Source of the DNA: Ceratothoa steindachneri
Taxonomy: Eukaryota > Arthropoda > Malacostraca > Isopoda > Cymothoidae
Assembly: GCA_963969495.1 (NCBI GenBank)
Contig: OZ018326.1
Location: forward strand, 179,593,497-179,657,496
DNA length: 64,000 nt
Direction of reading: 5' to 3'
Within the stretch, counting starts at the first letter, position 1, and the number at the start of each line of letters is the position of its first letter. The position numbers and the translations under genes are program-made. Positions 19,421-31,164 of the stretch are shown in pieces. The notes under the pieces are model-generated. The model did not search any database, was not told the DNA's origin, and saw nothing but the letters and a program-made list of their open reading frames with translations.

Positions 19421-20105
19421 TCCTTCAAAATGCTCAAGTTGCTCGTACATTCCTTCCGTATAGTAATTCAAATGGAGCGAAATCTAAGGTGCACTGGGAA
19501 ATTTCTCTATATCAAAAGAGAACTACCGGAAGATATATGTGTCAATCTCTTGGTTGCTCGGCACATAATTTCCGGCTGGATGGAACGGGGTGATAAACAG
19601 CGGTTTTATCATAAGCAGCTTCACATATTCCATCAATTGGAACGTAAATTGGCAGCCACGATCCGAGAATATCTCTTTCGGCAGCCCAACACGGGAGAAA
19701 ATCGGGATGAGTGCTTCAGCACAAGAGATGCTGTCTATCATCTTAAGTGGCACAGCCTCGGGGAATCTAGTGGGGAAATCGACCAGAGTTAAAACATAAC
19801 TATGGCACTCAGTTGAAGGTGAGTGAATCAGCCCGATCAAATCAATCGCCACTCGGGAGAAGGGTTGGGAGATTAATGAGCTCCTCAAATTGCGGTCTTC
19901 TTGCAGATGTCACACGAATGACAATAATGCATGAATTCCTCCGATGCACCTGGCCAATAGAAGTATTTAAAGACCTGTTGTGCGTCTTAGTATGGCTAAA
20001 ATGACTCGAGAAGAGACTATCGTGGGCGGTTTGAAAGATGGGTCTGACATGGGAGTGGTGAACACATAATAATTGGGACTCTGTGTTATTGTCTGGTGAG
20101 CACAC
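19410..20105 (-). pseudogene. Integrase zinc-binding and catalytic core (deleted)
   Basis: 20105-19990 gives the N-terminal HHCC zinc domain (AHDSLFSSHFSHTKTHNRSL, then a Cys pair after frame changes). 19888-19523 gives the core: FSRVAIDLIGLI (first Asp), YVLTLVDFPTRFPEAVPLK, FSRVGLPKEIFSDRGCQF (second Asp) and ITPFHPAGN. Directly after HPAGN the sequence changes to unrelated reading, so the segment with the catalytic Glu, present in relic 2, is missing. The enzyme is therefore dead twice over. Confidence 0.9.
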
Positions 20106-20156
20106 GCGATAAAGAAGGTCATCATTAACAATGAAGGAGATTATTTTTTGTTGCCT

Positions 20157-20666
20157 CTAATGGTCTTTCGCGTCTTGTTTTGCGCATTTATCCATAAGTG
20201 GTGGAGAGATTCGCAATCTTTCTGATTTTTTCGAAAATCCTTGTTCATGACATTTGGGCAATCTGAAGCGCCGGGGGGTTTCCAAAGAGGTGGGGGCTTC
20301 CGATTCTTTAATTGCTTGAGCTCGGGTGGTCACGGGTTGAGCCACAGGGGGGGGGGATACCCGCGGACTCTGGCCATTTAAAACAGCACAGAACTTGATA
20401 GACGCTGCAACGACCTCAGCCCAGCCAGTGAAGTAGGTGCGCTCGATGTAGCATGTTACAATAGGGAATTTTTTAGCGCGTCCCAGGTAATCGTGCAGCG
20501 TTACAAACTTGTCATGACCCGAGGCTACAGGTGTAAGTAATCTTTCAGATATCACGATGCACGTGCACCCTGTATCGCGCACGAGATTTGAGATCCGGCA
20601 GCCATTCACCGCTCCATTTTCGAATTTGAGCCCTTCAGGAGTGCTTTTGTCAAACAGAAAGTTCAC
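20157..20666 (-). pseudogene. Retroelement aspartic protease region
   Basis: The frame contains NGCRISNLVRDTGCTCIVIS, where DTG is the active-site triad of retropepsins, followed by the flap region TLHDYLGRAKKFPIV and SIKFCAVLNGQSP, the end of the protease core. A Pro/Arg-rich linker follows (VTTRAQAIKES). The close match to relic 2 (DTGCTCIVVS, HDYLGRANRFPI, IKFCSVLVGQ) shows one family. It would cleave Gag and Pol precursors. The frame is open for 169 codons, but the element as a whole is broken. Confidence 0.85.
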
Positions 20667-20743
20667 CTGGTGGCCGGCCGGACTCGATTCGCTTGAAGAA
20701 AGGGGTGCTTAAGAATGCGACGGTGGTTGAACAGGCGTGGCTC

Positions 20744-21180
20744 TTATATTGTGCACCTGGGGTTGGCAGAGCCTCCTCTAAAATGAGAATTCTGAGGATA
20801 ATTAGTTCTCACATGACCCTCTATACCACAGGAGTAACAGAAGACAGTTATCCTGTCTGGCAGGAAAAAGGGTTTAGGCTTAGACGGGTCAGTCATCTTG
20901 ATGAACTTATCCTTTTTGTGGGAAACCAATTTGGTTTTATAGGCCTTTGCTTTGGGAGAGTGTGGTTCAGTCTTCTTCCCTTCCTTTGGATAATAATTAT
21001 GACTAGTCGTCTATTCATCTGCTTACTCGATTCACTCTTTAAATGTCAGGCAGTTTCGGGTATTTCAGAAAGGATCTGATCTCTGAAGGAATAGACGCCA
21101 AGCGTTAAAAGAAGCACGTTTTCAAACTTGATTTTCCTTTGCCTCCTTTGCCAGAAAACTTTATCGGAGCGACATCGACA
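20744..21180 (-). pseudogene. Gag C-terminal region with zinc knuckle
   Basis: On the minus strand, fragments of a gag-like region (VYSFRDQILSEIPETA near 21090-21040) are followed, after a stop, by the frame 20929-20744 with KPKPFFLPDR and CYSCGIEGHVRTNY. The latter is a CCHC-type nucleic-acid-binding knuckle in which the last Cys has become Tyr. Relic 2 has the corresponding knuckle as CFACGVEDQTRPNC, with its His position altered instead. Gag would coat the element RNA. Confidence 0.65.
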
Positions 21181-21900
<720 letters not shown>

Positions 21901-21904
21901 TTTT

Positions 21905-22640
21905 TCATGTCTTTCTCCCTAGCCTTTGAATCTCCGTATTGATCGGCTTCAGTCCCACTTTATTGTGTAAAGTGGCTTGCCGAATACGGTCGATCCTTTG
22001 CGTGCCATTGATCAGCAGATTGGCTTTATTCTGTACTCTCTGCATCATTCTGAGAGATCTACAGCTTGCCATCTGCGTGATTACGGCCGGGTACACTAGG
22101 ACTGAGCATACCAAGGCCATATGCAGCTTTTTGATGTTTGGCACGCTGAGGCCTCGGAAACGGTAAAGTTTCTTCAGCTCTCTTTTGACTAGGGAGACTC
22201 TGGTATTTATATGGGTCTTATATCCCGTTTTGAAGAGTTGTAAGCCCATTACTTTACCCTCGTTGGAGTACGGATAGAGTTCGTTATTGACGATGACGTC
22301 GTATACTTTCCGGCGGTTCATTGGAATAATGGTGAACTTCTGGCGGATGGTTTTAATTTTCCACTTCTTCTCATATCGGTTGATATTTTCGAATTCGACA
22401 GCTGTCGCCCTCGCCTGACTTCCAGAGTTTTTGAATGGACTCAGGACGATTTGGGTGATGTCATCTGCGTATACATCGAATCGTACCTCACTGGAACAGG
22501 CAGGTCAATCGTGTACACTAGGTACAGCAGAGGGCTGAGACAGCTGCCTTGTGGAACTCCCGCCTCGAGTTCGAATTCGGGTCCCTTGTAGCCCTCGAAA
22601 TAGTCAGACAATCTGGGCCTTCCAATTTTATGTTTCTTGT
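21905..22640 (-). pseudogene. LINE reverse transcriptase, C-terminal half
   Basis: Reading leftward from about 22620: AGVPQGSCLSPLLYLVY, the conserved GVPQGS block, then DVYADDITQIV with the catalytic YADD, then EFENINRYEKKWKIKT. From 22321 the long frame gives the post-RT region (VKRELKKLYRFRGLS, YPAVITQMAS, RMMQRVQNKANLLI). One frameshift separates the YADD part from the rest. The upstream RT fingers and endonuclease are absent, as in a 5'-truncated insertion. It is related to the minus-strand LINE at 61.6-64 kb, which shares the ADVTQIV/ADDITQIV pattern. Confidence 0.9.
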
Positions 22641-23300
22641 AGTGCTTAGTTTCCCCTTAAAAATTTCCCGCGCCATGATTAGCTAATTTTTGTAATACTT
22701 ATGTTCGCGTAGAAATACTATATATAATGTGGCAATTTTTGAATAATTCCAGACGGCTGAAGAATTCATTGGGAAAACTACGCTAATTCTACATCTCTTA
22801 CCCGATAAAGGAGGAAAAGGAAAGGCTGCCTCAAAAACGTCAATATCCTTTTCACTTTCACCACGGGGACTTTCTAGAAGACATTTTAAACCTGCTCCTA
22901 GTCGACCTAACCCCCGCCCCCCTCCCCTCGACGGAGTTACGAAGCTAAAATGAACTGAACGGCCATTCATCTAGTCTCGCTCCAACTATGTCAGTCCACT
23001 TTGATAGACATAATTGGAAACGTAAAGGAAAATAGGTTTGAGGATTAGCCCACGTTGGAACTCTATGGAAGAGACCACCCGGTTACGAGATGAGGCTGAA
23101 AGCTTTGGGAAAGAGTTCACTCTAATCTCTAAGGGTAATTTCCGGCCGAGATCACAGAGGGACATGCAACCGTCCTTGTGTAAGTTGGAAGCAGCATCGA
23201 TAACCAAACCCCAGACGGGGCGGCACCCTCGGGTGGTTGTAGTTGATTTGATCACCACCCATCATTAAGTCCACCACATTTCACCCGTCTGAGGGGCCTC
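22641..23300. other. Interval upstream of LINE ORF1, possible LINE 5' untranslated region
   Basis: 22641-22980 shows no gene. 22986-23280 is GC-richer and precedes the LINE ORF1 that begins near 23338. It may be that element's 5' untranslated region. Frames on both strands (22986-23258, 23038-23268) have no known motif. Confidence 0.35.
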
Positions 23301-23337
23301 CCCGGGTTCAGTCATCATCATTTGTCAGTTCACGTTC

Positions 23338-24430
23338 ATGGAAGCTGATGACGAAGTAGAGGGAGTCACCAAAAAACAAATAAAGAACAAAATACCATCG
23401 TAAGAAGAAAGAGAGCGCGAACTTTTGCTTGAATCAAGTCACTACTATCAAGATATTAAAGAGAAGAAGGATAATACAGTCCAGAGGGGGCCACTCTCTC
23501 TAAGGGATGGCCCAAGACAATATAACCAGAATACCTTGCGGGCAGTCGACGGACAGCCCAAGCACAGCAAAGAAAAAGTGTTCGAACTTGTGTATGGCAA
23601 ATTGGGCATTGCCATGGTGAGACTGTTGGAGGTAACCTCGGGGTATGTCGCAATGTGCGAAAAAGAAAAGGACGTCGAGGATATCACCAAGGAGAAGGCA
23701 TTAGAGGTCTTTAGGTGAATTGGGCTGTAGCCAGCAGTACCACCACAGATCCTGGACCAGAACTCCAAAGAGAAGTGATCAAATTAAAAAACAGAAGGGA
23801 TAATACCGACTACACTCACGTCTTCAAGGTAGTCTTTTCCGAAACAACTATGGCCCAAAAGGCAAAAGAACATGCCCTTCTAATGCTCAAGGCCAAGGTT
23901 AGTGGGACCAAATAGAGAAGGGAGAATTCACCCTAGTCCAGTTCTGTTTTAGGTGTTATAAAATGGTAGAACACGCGACTAAGGACTGTAAGGAGCCACG
24001 GGAAACATGCTCCAAAGGCAGTGAGTTGAGACACAATTGAATTATGTGCACTAATAACTTCGAGAGGTGCAGATGACCGGCTCTGTAGAAAAAAAAATTA
24101 TCAAACGGAAGCATGAAACGAAGAAGAATGAGGAAACGCGTAGAGCGAATACATCCTACGCTCAAGCAGCAAAGGTGGACCTCTCTGAAGTGGACACAAA
24201 GAAAACTTATCTTAAGCTTTAAAACGAGAACACGACGAAGATTATGACGTGCATTCTTCACGCGCACGTCATGAATCTCACGCACCCTGGCACGTTCGCT
24301 AAAGAGCTGAACCAAATGCTGGCTAAAAACAGGATGGACCAAATGTGGTTCCCGGACCATCTGCAATTGCAGATGGTCCCAAACCAACAATTAAAATTAA
24401 TGACGCTGCCACAGCTGTGGACTTCAATAG
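23338..24430 (+). pseudogene. LINE ORF1 (gag-like, with CCHC zinc knuckle)
   Basis: A start at 23338 (MEADDEVEGV) leads, through a stop at 23401, into the frame 23425-23718 (KVFELVYGKLGIAMVRLLE), then by frameshift into 23790-23915 (THVFKVVFSETTMAQKAKEH, LMLKAKVSG) and FTLVQFCFRCYKMVEHATKDC near 23930-23990. That last block is a CCHC knuckle followed by a partial second. The end has CILHAHVMNL and HPGTFAKELNQMLAKNRM. The same features in the same order (HVFKVVCEN, CCHC-like, PGTTANTLNSLMKANEL) occur at 38.8-39.4 kb, so this is one LINE family. ORF1 proteins bind the element RNA. Stops and shifts make it inactive; a TA run replaces what should follow. Confidence 0.75.
24347..24378. repeat. Short perfect palindrome in LINE ORF1
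   Basis: GGACCATCTGCAA is followed at once by TTGCAGATGGTCC (about 24354-24379). It sits where the ORF1 frame loses its match to the family. Confidence 0.85.
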
Positions 24431-24434
24431 AACC

Positions 24435-24437
<3 letters not shown>

Positions 24438-24525
<88 letters not shown>
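24438..24525. repeat. (TA)n microsatellite
   Basis: Pure TA of about 88 bp. A smaller TA run follows at 24613-24634, then a GA-rich stretch to about 24670. Confidence 0.97.
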
Positions 24526-24528
<3 letters not shown>

Positions 24529-24762
24529 ATTATGTGCAATTGCGCACTCAAAAGGAGCTCTTCTCTCATACACGAGAAGATAACGCATAAAATTAACTTT
24601 TGTGAGACAGCCATATATATATATATATATATATGGAGAGAGAGAAAAAAAGAGAGAGGGAGAGAGAGCGTGTGTGTTTCAGGCATGTAAAAGGAGAAAA
24701 GGGGAATACAAATAATTTTGCCTAAGCTCTACTAATTTCATATTCGATCTTTTCTTTCCAAA

Positions 24763-25155
24763 ATGTCAGAGAGAGACAGAGAGAGGTTCCGCGGACAAAG
24801 AGGGCTAAGAGGGTATCTCACAGACGAACACACCTTTAACCGGCTTCTTTCGGTAAACTTCCGGGGCGATAACGAAGCGAGACGAGTCAAAGTGGAGCTC
24901 GGAACGCAAATCAGCGAGAGACCGCTAAGCCCTTACCCTCCGGACCTAGAATCAGAGTTTGACCCACTTCCGACGGCAAACAACATCGCTTCCGGCGTTG
25001 TCGTATATATTTCCCAGCGTGAAAACGAGCAAATTAGTATTCAACCAGGAGGCAGGCACTGCTCACGCAGTATCCAAACAGTATTCAAGAAGATTCATTG
25101 GGACTATCCAAAGGACATAACGCGCCACTTCACAAGCGACTCTCTGGTACCCTAA
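24763..25155 (+). CDS. Unrecognised open frame, 130 codons
   Basis: An uninterrupted frame with a normal-looking Met start in a charged N-terminus (MSERDRERFRGQRG), a middle rich in Pro and acidic residues (SPYPPDLESEFDPLP) and a C-terminus SLVP. I see no known domain, signal peptide or membrane segment. GC content is higher than the flanks. It could be a gag-like N-terminal piece of a retroelement or chance coding. Nothing downstream supports a pol region; 25156-25450 has open frames on both strands without known motifs. Confidence 0.25.
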   Translation: MSERDRERFRGQRGLRGYLTDEHTFNRLLSVNFRGDNEARRVKVELGTQISERPLSPYPPDLESEFDPLPTANNIASGVVVYISQRENEQISIQPGGRHCSRSIQTVFKKIHWDYPKDITRHFTSDSLVP

Positions 25156-25450
25156 GAACTAGCAGGCAAGAAACCAGTTGTCCAGAATTACGGCAGTCAA
25201 GGACGTAAGGACTCCTTCTGGAATAACGCTCTTCGCTCCGTGCCCTGCAAGGATACTCTTTCGAATAACCCATCGAGGCCCTTCCCCCTCTTGTAAAATC
25301 GTAAGCCTATTACATTTTTCTCTATCACCGTCAAAGAGGCGTGCTGCTTTCCGACTACGAAGCTTCACCTCATCATCTTCTCCAGTTTTCTTTCGGGTAA
25401 ATATTGTGCTACTCATAGCTCGTTCCGATGCATTAATTGTAAATTAATTT

Positions 25451-27008
25451 CCTTTTACTTAACGTTTAGTTTTCCCATAGTATAAATTATTGTTAAATTC
25501 TGTTATTTGTTTGTATAATAGTAAAGATTACTTTTGTTTCTCTTGTTTAAATCTAAAAACCACATAAAAAGCCATTGATCTATTTTCTAAGTCGGCCAAC
25601 GGTAGAAAACGCACTCGAATATCTCCCGTACTTAAAAGGGACTTCCTCCGCGTCTAGGGAGGGCAAGCGAAGGTCAATGAGACTACCTGACCGAAGACAC
25701 CTAATATTAAATATTATTTCTTCTATATCCCCTTTCTTCTTTTCTTACGTCATTTTCCTTCTCAACTTCATTTTTTAATGATCAGTTCCCTGAATTTGAC
25801 ATAATTCCTAATGTGCGTTTTATAGTGACTTTCTATCGAACTGAAGTGTTTCAAGGGTCCAGAAGAAACTTGTCTGCGAGGAGGTGCCTTCCAAAACATT
25901 CACCTCAGCTATTTCTAATTAATCGTATGGGTAAATGAAGTCATTGGCAGACTAATACAGCGTTCACGAATTTTATGGGCTCATTCTACATCATTCGTTA
26001 ATCAATCTGTTCCTTCATTTCTGTTTTATGTTTGTGCTTTCCTAAAAGGGATTATTATTATTGAATGAAAGTTACGTCGTCTTTACTTTTTCTCTCATGC
26101 ATTCCTCTCCTAATTTGTGAAATATAATAACTTTTGAGAGCTCATGTTTACCGGATAAACGGGACTTAATTTACTGAAGGGAAAGTACATGAATTTACAA
26201 TTTGACTTAATAATTATACAAGTTATTTAGAAATCCATTAGGCGCTACGGGCTGTAGCATATCGTACAGTCAGAATTTATACGAGAAAAGAAGGCATCGA
26301 GCTCCCCCCCCCCCACTTTCCACTCAAACAATCACTCACATAATCCATAGATCTTGTATACTATCCTCCAGCTCTTCACACATGAGCATACAATGAGCAT
26401 AAATTCCTGGTATCGTGTTACGAGTACCATACATATTAGCATCTCATATTGAAGCAACCAAATCTGGCCTTACCTGTTTGGATCTTGTAAAAATATCCCT
26501 ATAAGTACTATTTGCACAAGGGAGATGATGTGCTCCCTCCCCCACACACACACTATAGGCTCACCGCTATAGTGGCCGAACGTGACAATTTATCGGTTTT
26601 GTTTATATAGTTTGCTTTCTCACTTTTTATTCTTATAATTTAAGGGAGATATGTGAAAATTCGGAGTTCCTGGGTGTGAAAAATATATGGGGGGGGGCTA
26701 AATATGGGGGAACCTTGAAGGTAATCGTGAGGAAAACTCAAGAGCCTTGGAAGGGGGACGCTGGTTGCCAGTAATGGTGATAGATTACCGAGTTATTGCG
26801 TAATCTTTTGGCAAGGACTCCGGTTGGTACAGATGCTCCGGTTGGTTTGCGTTGCCCTTCCTTATTTCCCACGAGAGTTATTTGTTGATTGTTATGGGGC
26901 GCCATAAGCCGAGGAGCGGTCTTATTCTATCGACGGGCAAATAGCCAGGAAGATGGGGATAGACCACACCAGGGTATGAATCAAACGAAAGTTATTTAGC
27001 CAGGAAGC
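25451..27008. other. Unassigned interval
   Basis: No gene is recognised. C-runs lie near 26305-26314 and a G-run near 26691-26698. The stretch 26650-26690 (AATTCGGAGTTCCTGGGTGTG) resembles the repeated block at 28500-28700. 25562-25710 reads like the 5' region of a LINE but I cannot place it. Confidence 0.3.
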
Positions 27009-27009
27009 A

Positions 27010-28178
27010 ATTTGCTAGAAAAATGGAAGTATCCAAAATTATCCCAACGACAGCGGAAACAAATTTCTATTCAAATACTTATAACCATTACAATATCAAG
27101 GGAAAACATTTGTATAATATATAAGTGAGCAGTATTTCATGTGAAAGCCTTTAATCTCGATGAAACTCCTGCCACAGGAATTAACGAACTGTTGACATCT
27201 TGCGCAATGATCTTGCTCTGTTGTTCTTGAAGAATATCCTAGAGTTCTTGAGTTGTTTTCGTATTCCTCAATTTAGACCTTTCTGTGAGTGTCTTCCAAA
27301 CATTTTCAATGAGATTCAGTTCCGAATTCTGAAAGCAGTCCATAACAGCGATGTGTTCCTTGTCCAGGAAGGCTTTCACCGATTTAGTCGTGTAGCAATG
27401 GATGTTATCCTGCGTGAAAATTGCAGGTTGGGATTTGGAGTTTTGCAGATGGAACAAAACAAGCATTTGCAGCAATTTTTTTCTTTTCTTCTGCATTGAC
27501 TGTGCTCCGTAAGAGCACTTCCTCCGCAGAACTTCACACTGATTTTGGTACAATTGTCAAACAATCTTTCGCCTGCTCTGCGACGAACCACCTCAGCTTC
27601 CTGCTTTTACATCCGAACAAATTGAACTGAGGTTCATCGCCGAAGTGGAATTAGATACATTGCTCATCCGCCCATGTTCATTGGTGAATGCAAAATAACT
27701 TGCTTATTCTTCAGAGTGATCAATGGATTTTCGCAGTTGTGCGAGCGTGAAGGTTGTCCTTCCTCCAGCCGATTTGACGCAATTTGCCTGGAGACAATGA
27801 TGGCCGAAAATCTCACTAATCTCTCGAGTAACTGCTGTGACCGTCTTGAAAAGGTCCATTTTCACAACTTGGATAATGGTGGTCATTTCTTTTTGAACTG
27901 TTTTATTTTAAATTGACAGAATATTATGAACTACACTTTTAGAGCGTTTGACAGTCTCTGGAATGGCTCCAATTGAAAGACCATCTTGGTGGAGCAGCTT
28001 TGCGATCCTCTCGCGGACAAAGCGAGGCGTTATAGATTTCTTAGGCATATAAACTGTGCAATAGTTATAAACTAACATACTCAATATTTAACTGAAGTTA
28101 GTCGCTATGTAAACAATATCGGTTCTCTTTATACAAGACACTTAAGTGTTCGGATAATTTTGAAAACTTTTCTAGGAT
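27010..28178 (-). mobile_element. Tc1-like transposon relic
   Basis: Transposase remains on the minus strand run from a Met at about 28047 down to about 27170. Candidate terminal repeats are CCAAAATTATCCCAACGACA near 27023 and, inverted, GTGTTCGGATAATTTTG near 28148-28164. A longer match continues inward, with ACTTATAACCATT on the left against an inverted similar word on the right. Confidence 0.75.
27160..28050 (-). pseudogene. Tc1-type transposase (multiple breaks)
   Basis: The N-terminus reads MPKKSITPRFVRERIAKLLH, GLSIGAIPETVKRSKSVVHN, the paired-like first helix-turn-helix. A frame with SEIFGHHC and SAGGRTTFTLAQLRKSI follows (27886-27704), then VVRRRAGERLFDNC and VKFCGGSALT (27591-27376) and HYTTKSVKAFLDKEHIAVMD (27440-27370 by frame change), ending SELNLIENVWKTLTERSKLRN (27553-27239). 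The block LNLIENVW carries the third catalytic residue, Glu, as in DD34E Tc1 elements. At least three frame changes and stops occur, so it is inactive. Confidence 0.88.
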
Positions 28179-28338
28179 ATTGATATTATATTGATAACTT
28201 TCATTTTATTCACCAAAATTTCTATAACCTTTACTTATAAGTATTTTATATCTGTATGTCATCGTAAACCAATTTTAGAAATTGTAGATTTTCTACGGCA
28301 AAAGTTATGGAAGATTCGATAGAAATACAGGTGTTCTG

Positions 28339-28360
28339 ATATTTTTGGACGGTACTGTAT
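28339..28360. repeat. Terminus of a second, related Tc1-like element
   Basis: GATATTTTTGGACGGTACTG is followed by TA. In reverse it starts CAGTACCGTCCAAAAATATC, a typical Tc1 end. It lies 170-200 bp outside the end of the Tc1 relic and has no partner in view, so it is an orphan end or the true outer end of a larger element. Confidence 0.6.
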
Positions 28361-28499
28361 GTTAGAGTTATTTTTAAATGAATGGATACTCTTATAACTA
28401 ATTTGACAGGCATACCTATTAGCTCATCATACAGGAAAATAAACAGGAAGTTATAAAACCTGGCAATCTTTGGGAATGATGCCAAAGCCTTCAATTTTA

Positions 28500-28920
28500 G
28501 AGGATGTGTAGCAATTCGGAGTTTTGAGGTGAGGTACACGTAGAGATGGGGTACTTCATTGGTTATATGAATACCATTTTAAATCATTAGACGCGTTTTT
28601 TTTATTATATAATTATGCAGAATGCAGAAAAATATCTAGAAAATCATTACAATTTTATGTGATGGGGGTAGAGGAGAATTCGGGGTTTCTGGGTATGGTG
28701 CGTATAAATGAGGTTTTTTAAATATATGTATAAATACCATTTTAATTCATTTGGCGCCTTGTCTTATGATTTATTTATACAATAAAAAAGGAAAATGAAG
28801 ATAAAATTAGGCATCTTGCGAACTTTAGTAACTGCATTCAAGGCCTACGGGGCGCTTTTGTAAACATGAGGTACTTCAATTTGTATGAATACCTTTTTAA
28901 TTCTTTTGACACGTTTCTAA
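28500..28920. repeat. Diverged tandem repeat, period about 155-165 bp
   Basis: The block GAATACCATTTTAAATCATT with a following GACGCG-like word starts at about 28569, again at 28732 and again (GAATACCTTTTTAATTC) at 28887. Between them, GAATTCGGGGTTTCTGGG and AATTCGGAGTTTTGAGG are also related. Copies are very diverged, so this is an old tandem array. Confidence 0.6.
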
Positions 28921-29089
28921 AATTATTTAACCATGTATTAATACACGAAAATACCATTAAATTATCAATCTGTTGACATTAGCAAACCGCAACAAACCAA
29001 GTGAGAAGGCAGAGGATTCTCGACAGAGAACATACACCCTTGGCCAAAAGTAAGTATAAAGTACCCTATGGAATTATTTATAAAATGTA

Positions 29090-29092
<3 letters not shown>

Positions 29093-29173
<81 letters not shown>
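29093..29173. repeat. (TA)n microsatellite
   Basis: Pure TA of about 80 bp. Confidence 0.97.
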
Positions 29174-29176
<3 letters not shown>

Positions 29177-29530
29177 TCCAATCGACCTATAGTAAGCGTG
29201 ACACCCTCTGTCACTCAATTCTCAAGCACCGCTATCCTGAGGTGATCACCGGAACTTTTTGCTTTCAGAGAAAACATCTGGGACAGAAACCTCTTGAAGC
29301 GTGCTTAATGCAATACCATAATAAATTCCCTTGAGATTGCCCATTCACAGGGACAAAAACAGGAAGTGGTTGTTCCAACTTTTTAGAAACACTACAGTAT
29401 TCGTCGGAGGCGTTCACACGAACATCTTCTTGTACATGGCGTCACTAAGCCCCGCCCATTAATACATTGGAGTAGTTCTGGTTCCACCTCCTGATTTAGA
29501 CATATACAAACCAAAACTTAGCTCTTTTGA
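29174..29530. other. Unassigned interval
   Basis: No gene is seen. The frame 29068-29334 gains its length from the TA run. Confidence 0.3.
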
Positions 29531-29825
29531 ACTTTTTGATAGTGATTAATTATTACCTTTATCATTACGGACCCATCAGGGACACGACGATGTTTTCCTG
29601 GCCGCCGTCTTGATGGAACTCAGCGCTCCGTCTAGCCCTAGCTTAGCTTCTCCTCCTTCTTCCGCTACTATTTTTTGATTTTCTGTACCCTACCCCCTCA
29701 ACCCTTTGTCTAGGCTTAATGACCTAACCAGATACATTATGCTTTATCAGAGGAGAGGCTTTGGAACCTCTATAAAAAACGCCGTTTAGCGCCTGCAGGT
29801 CGCAATAGACTAGGATTTGCGGAGT
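29530..29825 (+). repeat. Fragment similar to the 5' region of the CR1-like LINE
   Basis: About 29745-29825 (CAGAGGAGAGGCTTTGGAAC, TAGCGCCTGC, AGACTAGGATT) matches 41811-41890 (CAGAAGAGAGGCATTGGAAC, TAGGCGCTCAC, AGACTAGGACT) in order and spacing. The latter lies upstream of the CR1-like LINE ORF1, so both are probably its 5' untranslated region. Confidence 0.55.
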
Positions 29826-29943
29826 CTTAGAAGTACTCATAAATGGATAACGGCGAGTTCTTCCAAACGACTTGACTGTAAATTAAAAAAAAACAAGTCT
29901 GCTGCGCTGGACATACATATCCCTTTTTTCTATGAAACCAGGA

Positions 29944-29949
<6 letters not shown>

Positions 29950-30036
<87 letters not shown>
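29950..30036. repeat. (TA)n microsatellite
   Basis: Pure TA of about 87 bp. Confidence 0.97.
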
Positions 30037-31160
<1,124 letters not shown>

Positions 31161-31164
31161 TTAA

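Larger units (their letters stand above)
18984..21180 (-). mobile_element. Gypsy-related retroelement relic 1 (gag - PR - INT order)
   Basis: Read leftward: gag remains with a zinc knuckle (about 21180-20744), protease (20666-20157), integrase zinc domain and core (20105-19523) and integrase C-terminal domain (19420-18984). There is no room for a reverse transcriptase between protease and integrase. The same arrangement recurs in relic 2 at 51.9-54.7 kb. LTRs were not identified on either side; the left side meets the foldback. Confidence 0.8.

Noticed and set aside
25159..25447. Overlapping open frames on both strands, 85 and 89 codons
   Set aside because: Neither has a recognisable motif, and mutual mirror-openness in a GC-richer patch is common by chance.
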